Shown here: one piece after another, positions 63,005 to 64,000 of the stretch
Layout: each line of letters begins with the position of its first letter
How positions within the stretch are numbered: position 1 is the stretch's first letter
The notes under the pieces: model-generated
Database searches by the model: none
Told to the model about the DNA's origin: nothing
The model's input: the letters and a program-made list of their open reading frames with translations, nothing else
DNA from: Bartonella schoenbuchensis R1
Lineage (GTDB): Bacteria > Pseudomonadota > Alphaproteobacteria > Rhizobiales > Rhizobiaceae
Direction: 5' to 3'
Length of the DNA: 64,000 bases
Assembly (NCBI RefSeq): GCF_002022685.1
Contig: NZ_CP019789.1
Coordinates: forward strand, 930,001 to 994,000
Translations under genes and position numbers: made by a program

Positions 63005-64000
63005 GTGCTTTTATTAAAAACATACGCGCGTGTTCTTTCTTATTTAGATAGAGAAAAAAGCGCATTTTTTTTAATCTGTGCTGCTAATGTTATACTAGCT
63101 ATCATTACGATAGCAGAACCTATCTTGTTTGGTCACGTCATTGATGCAATTGCAGACAAATCAGGTATCATTTTTAACCTCACACTCTGGGTGTGCTTTG
63201 GTGTTTTTAATATTATTGCTTATATCCTTGTAGCTCGTGGCGCGGATCGCTTAGTGCACAGACGACGTTTAAGTGTTTTAACAGAATCTTTTGAGCGTAT
63301 CATTACCATGCCATTAATTTGGCATCAACAACGTGGAACTTCTAATGCCCTTCATACGCTATTGCGCGCTACAGATTCCATGTCAGCTATATGGCTTGAT
63401 TTTATGCGCCAACACCTTTCTACTTTTGTCGCATTATTTGTTCTAGTGCCCATAGCTTTTAATATGAACTGGCGCCTTTCAATAGTCTTAGTGGTTCTTG
63501 CCATTATCTATGTATTAATTGCACGCTTAGTAATGCAAAAAACAAAAGACGGACAAGCCGCTGTAGAACGTTATCATCATAGTGTTTTTAAACATATCAG
63601 TGATTCAATTTCTAACGTTTCAATTGTACAAAGCTATAACCGAATAGCAGAAGAAACATCAGAGCTTCATCAATACACCAGTGATCTTCTTAAAGCACAA
63701 AACCCTGTTCTAAACTGGTGGGCACTTGCCAGTGGTTTAAATAGAATGGCTTCAACCATTTCAATAGTGTGTGTATTTCTTCTTGGTGCTTTTTTTGTGA
63801 CAAAAGGTCAACTAAGTGTAGGTGAAGTCGTCTCTTTCGTCGGATTTGCTCAATTAATGATTGGTCGTCTTGATCAAATTAGCGGTTTTATTAATTTAGC
63901 TGTATCCTCACAAGCAAAATTACAAGAATTCTTTGAAATGGAAGACTCAACTTTTAATATGAAAGAACCCGATAATCTTCCTTCTCTCCAAAATGTTAAA
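63005..64000 (+). CDS. ndvA: NdvA/ChvA-like cyclic beta-glucan ABC exporter, N-terminal part
   Basis: 332 codons from a GTG behind GGAG; continues beyond the window. This is the membrane half of a fused ABC transporter: hydrophobic segments SAFFLICAANVILAIITIAE, WVCFGVFNIIAYILVARGAD, FVALFVLVPIAFNMNWRLSI, with typical NdvA text ERIITMPLIWHQQRGTSNAL, HTLLRATDSMSAIWLDFMRQ and AVERYHHSVFKHISDSISNV. NdvA-type exporters move cyclic beta-1,2-glucans to the periplasm in rhizobia and Brucella. The nucleotide-binding domain lies outside the window. Confidence 0.88.
   Translation, partial: MLLLKTYARVLSYLDREKSAFFLICAANVILAIITIAEPILFGHVIDAIADKSGIIFNLTLWVCFGVFNIIAYILVARGADRLVHRRRLSVLTESFERIITMPLIWHQQRGTSNALHTLLRATDSMSAIWLDFMRQHLSTFVALFVLVPIAFNMNWRLSIVLVVLAIIYVLIARLVMQKTKDGQAAVERYHHSVFKHISDSISNVSIVQSYNRIAEETSELHQYTSDLLKAQNPVLNWWALASGLNRMASTISIVCVFLLGAFFVTKGQLSVGEVVSFVGFAQLMIGRLDQISGFINLAVSSQAKLQEFFEMEDSTFNMKEPDNLPSLQNVK

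Overview
The window reads as chromosome of a Bartonella species (Rhizobiales, Alphaproteobacteria). Supporting signs are low G+C, alphaproteobacterial housekeeping proteins (HisS, Icd, Tgt, GyrA, UvrA, an ATP12 chaperone, an NdvA-type glucan exporter), an alanine at the GyrA quinolone position that is reported as natural in Bartonella, and a very large beta-helix autotransporter passenger. The species cannot be fixed from sequence alone.

Left edge and prophage (1-39036). The start of homoserine dehydrogenase (minus strand) is followed by tRNA-Glu(TTC). A lambda-like prophage sits in the 3' end of this tRNA. A 16-bp copy of the tRNA end recurs at 39021-39036, and an 18-bp repeat lies just inside each end. 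From left to right the element holds integrase, a YqaJ exonuclease/Bet recombination pair, an antirepressor, an S24 repressor facing a Cro-like protein, replication and nucleotide-metabolism genes, two tandem antirepressors each preceded by a C4-type antisense RNA, a histidyl-tRNA synthetase between short direct repeats, HicAB, SSB, a second HicAB, tail genes, BrnTA and terminase. The terminase is cut short. A cargo block follows: a type ISP restriction-modification enzyme and a giant autotransporter passenger that lacks its barrel. Remains of the capsid protease, then decoration, capsid, head-tail and tail-terminator genes, a third HicAB, an endolysin and nested spanins close the element. Portal, tape-measure and tail-fibre genes were not found, so it is probably defective.

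Second element (39037-43340). This is a decayed copy of parts of the same phage family in inverted orientation: spanins, endolysin, capsid protein, tail fragment, SSB. Only the major capsid ORF looks fully intact. Where the first prophage carries HicAB, this copy carries a three-gene membrane-protein cassette (41684-42594) of unknown function.

Core chromosome (43400-64000). A decayed gene and an orphan hypothetical are followed by icd, tgt, two cyclophilins (one frameshifted), coaD, gyrA, the divergent ssb/uvrA pair, glnB-glnA, a secreted hypothetical, an ATP12-like chaperone, an RluA-family pseudouridine synthase and the first part of an ndvA-like exporter.

Nine apparent frameshifts (type ISP enzyme, autotransporter x4, tail terminator, cyclophilin x2, coaD) are each a one-base shortfall in a homopolymer. 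Because coaD is normally essential, some may be homopolymer under-calls in the read rather than true mutations.
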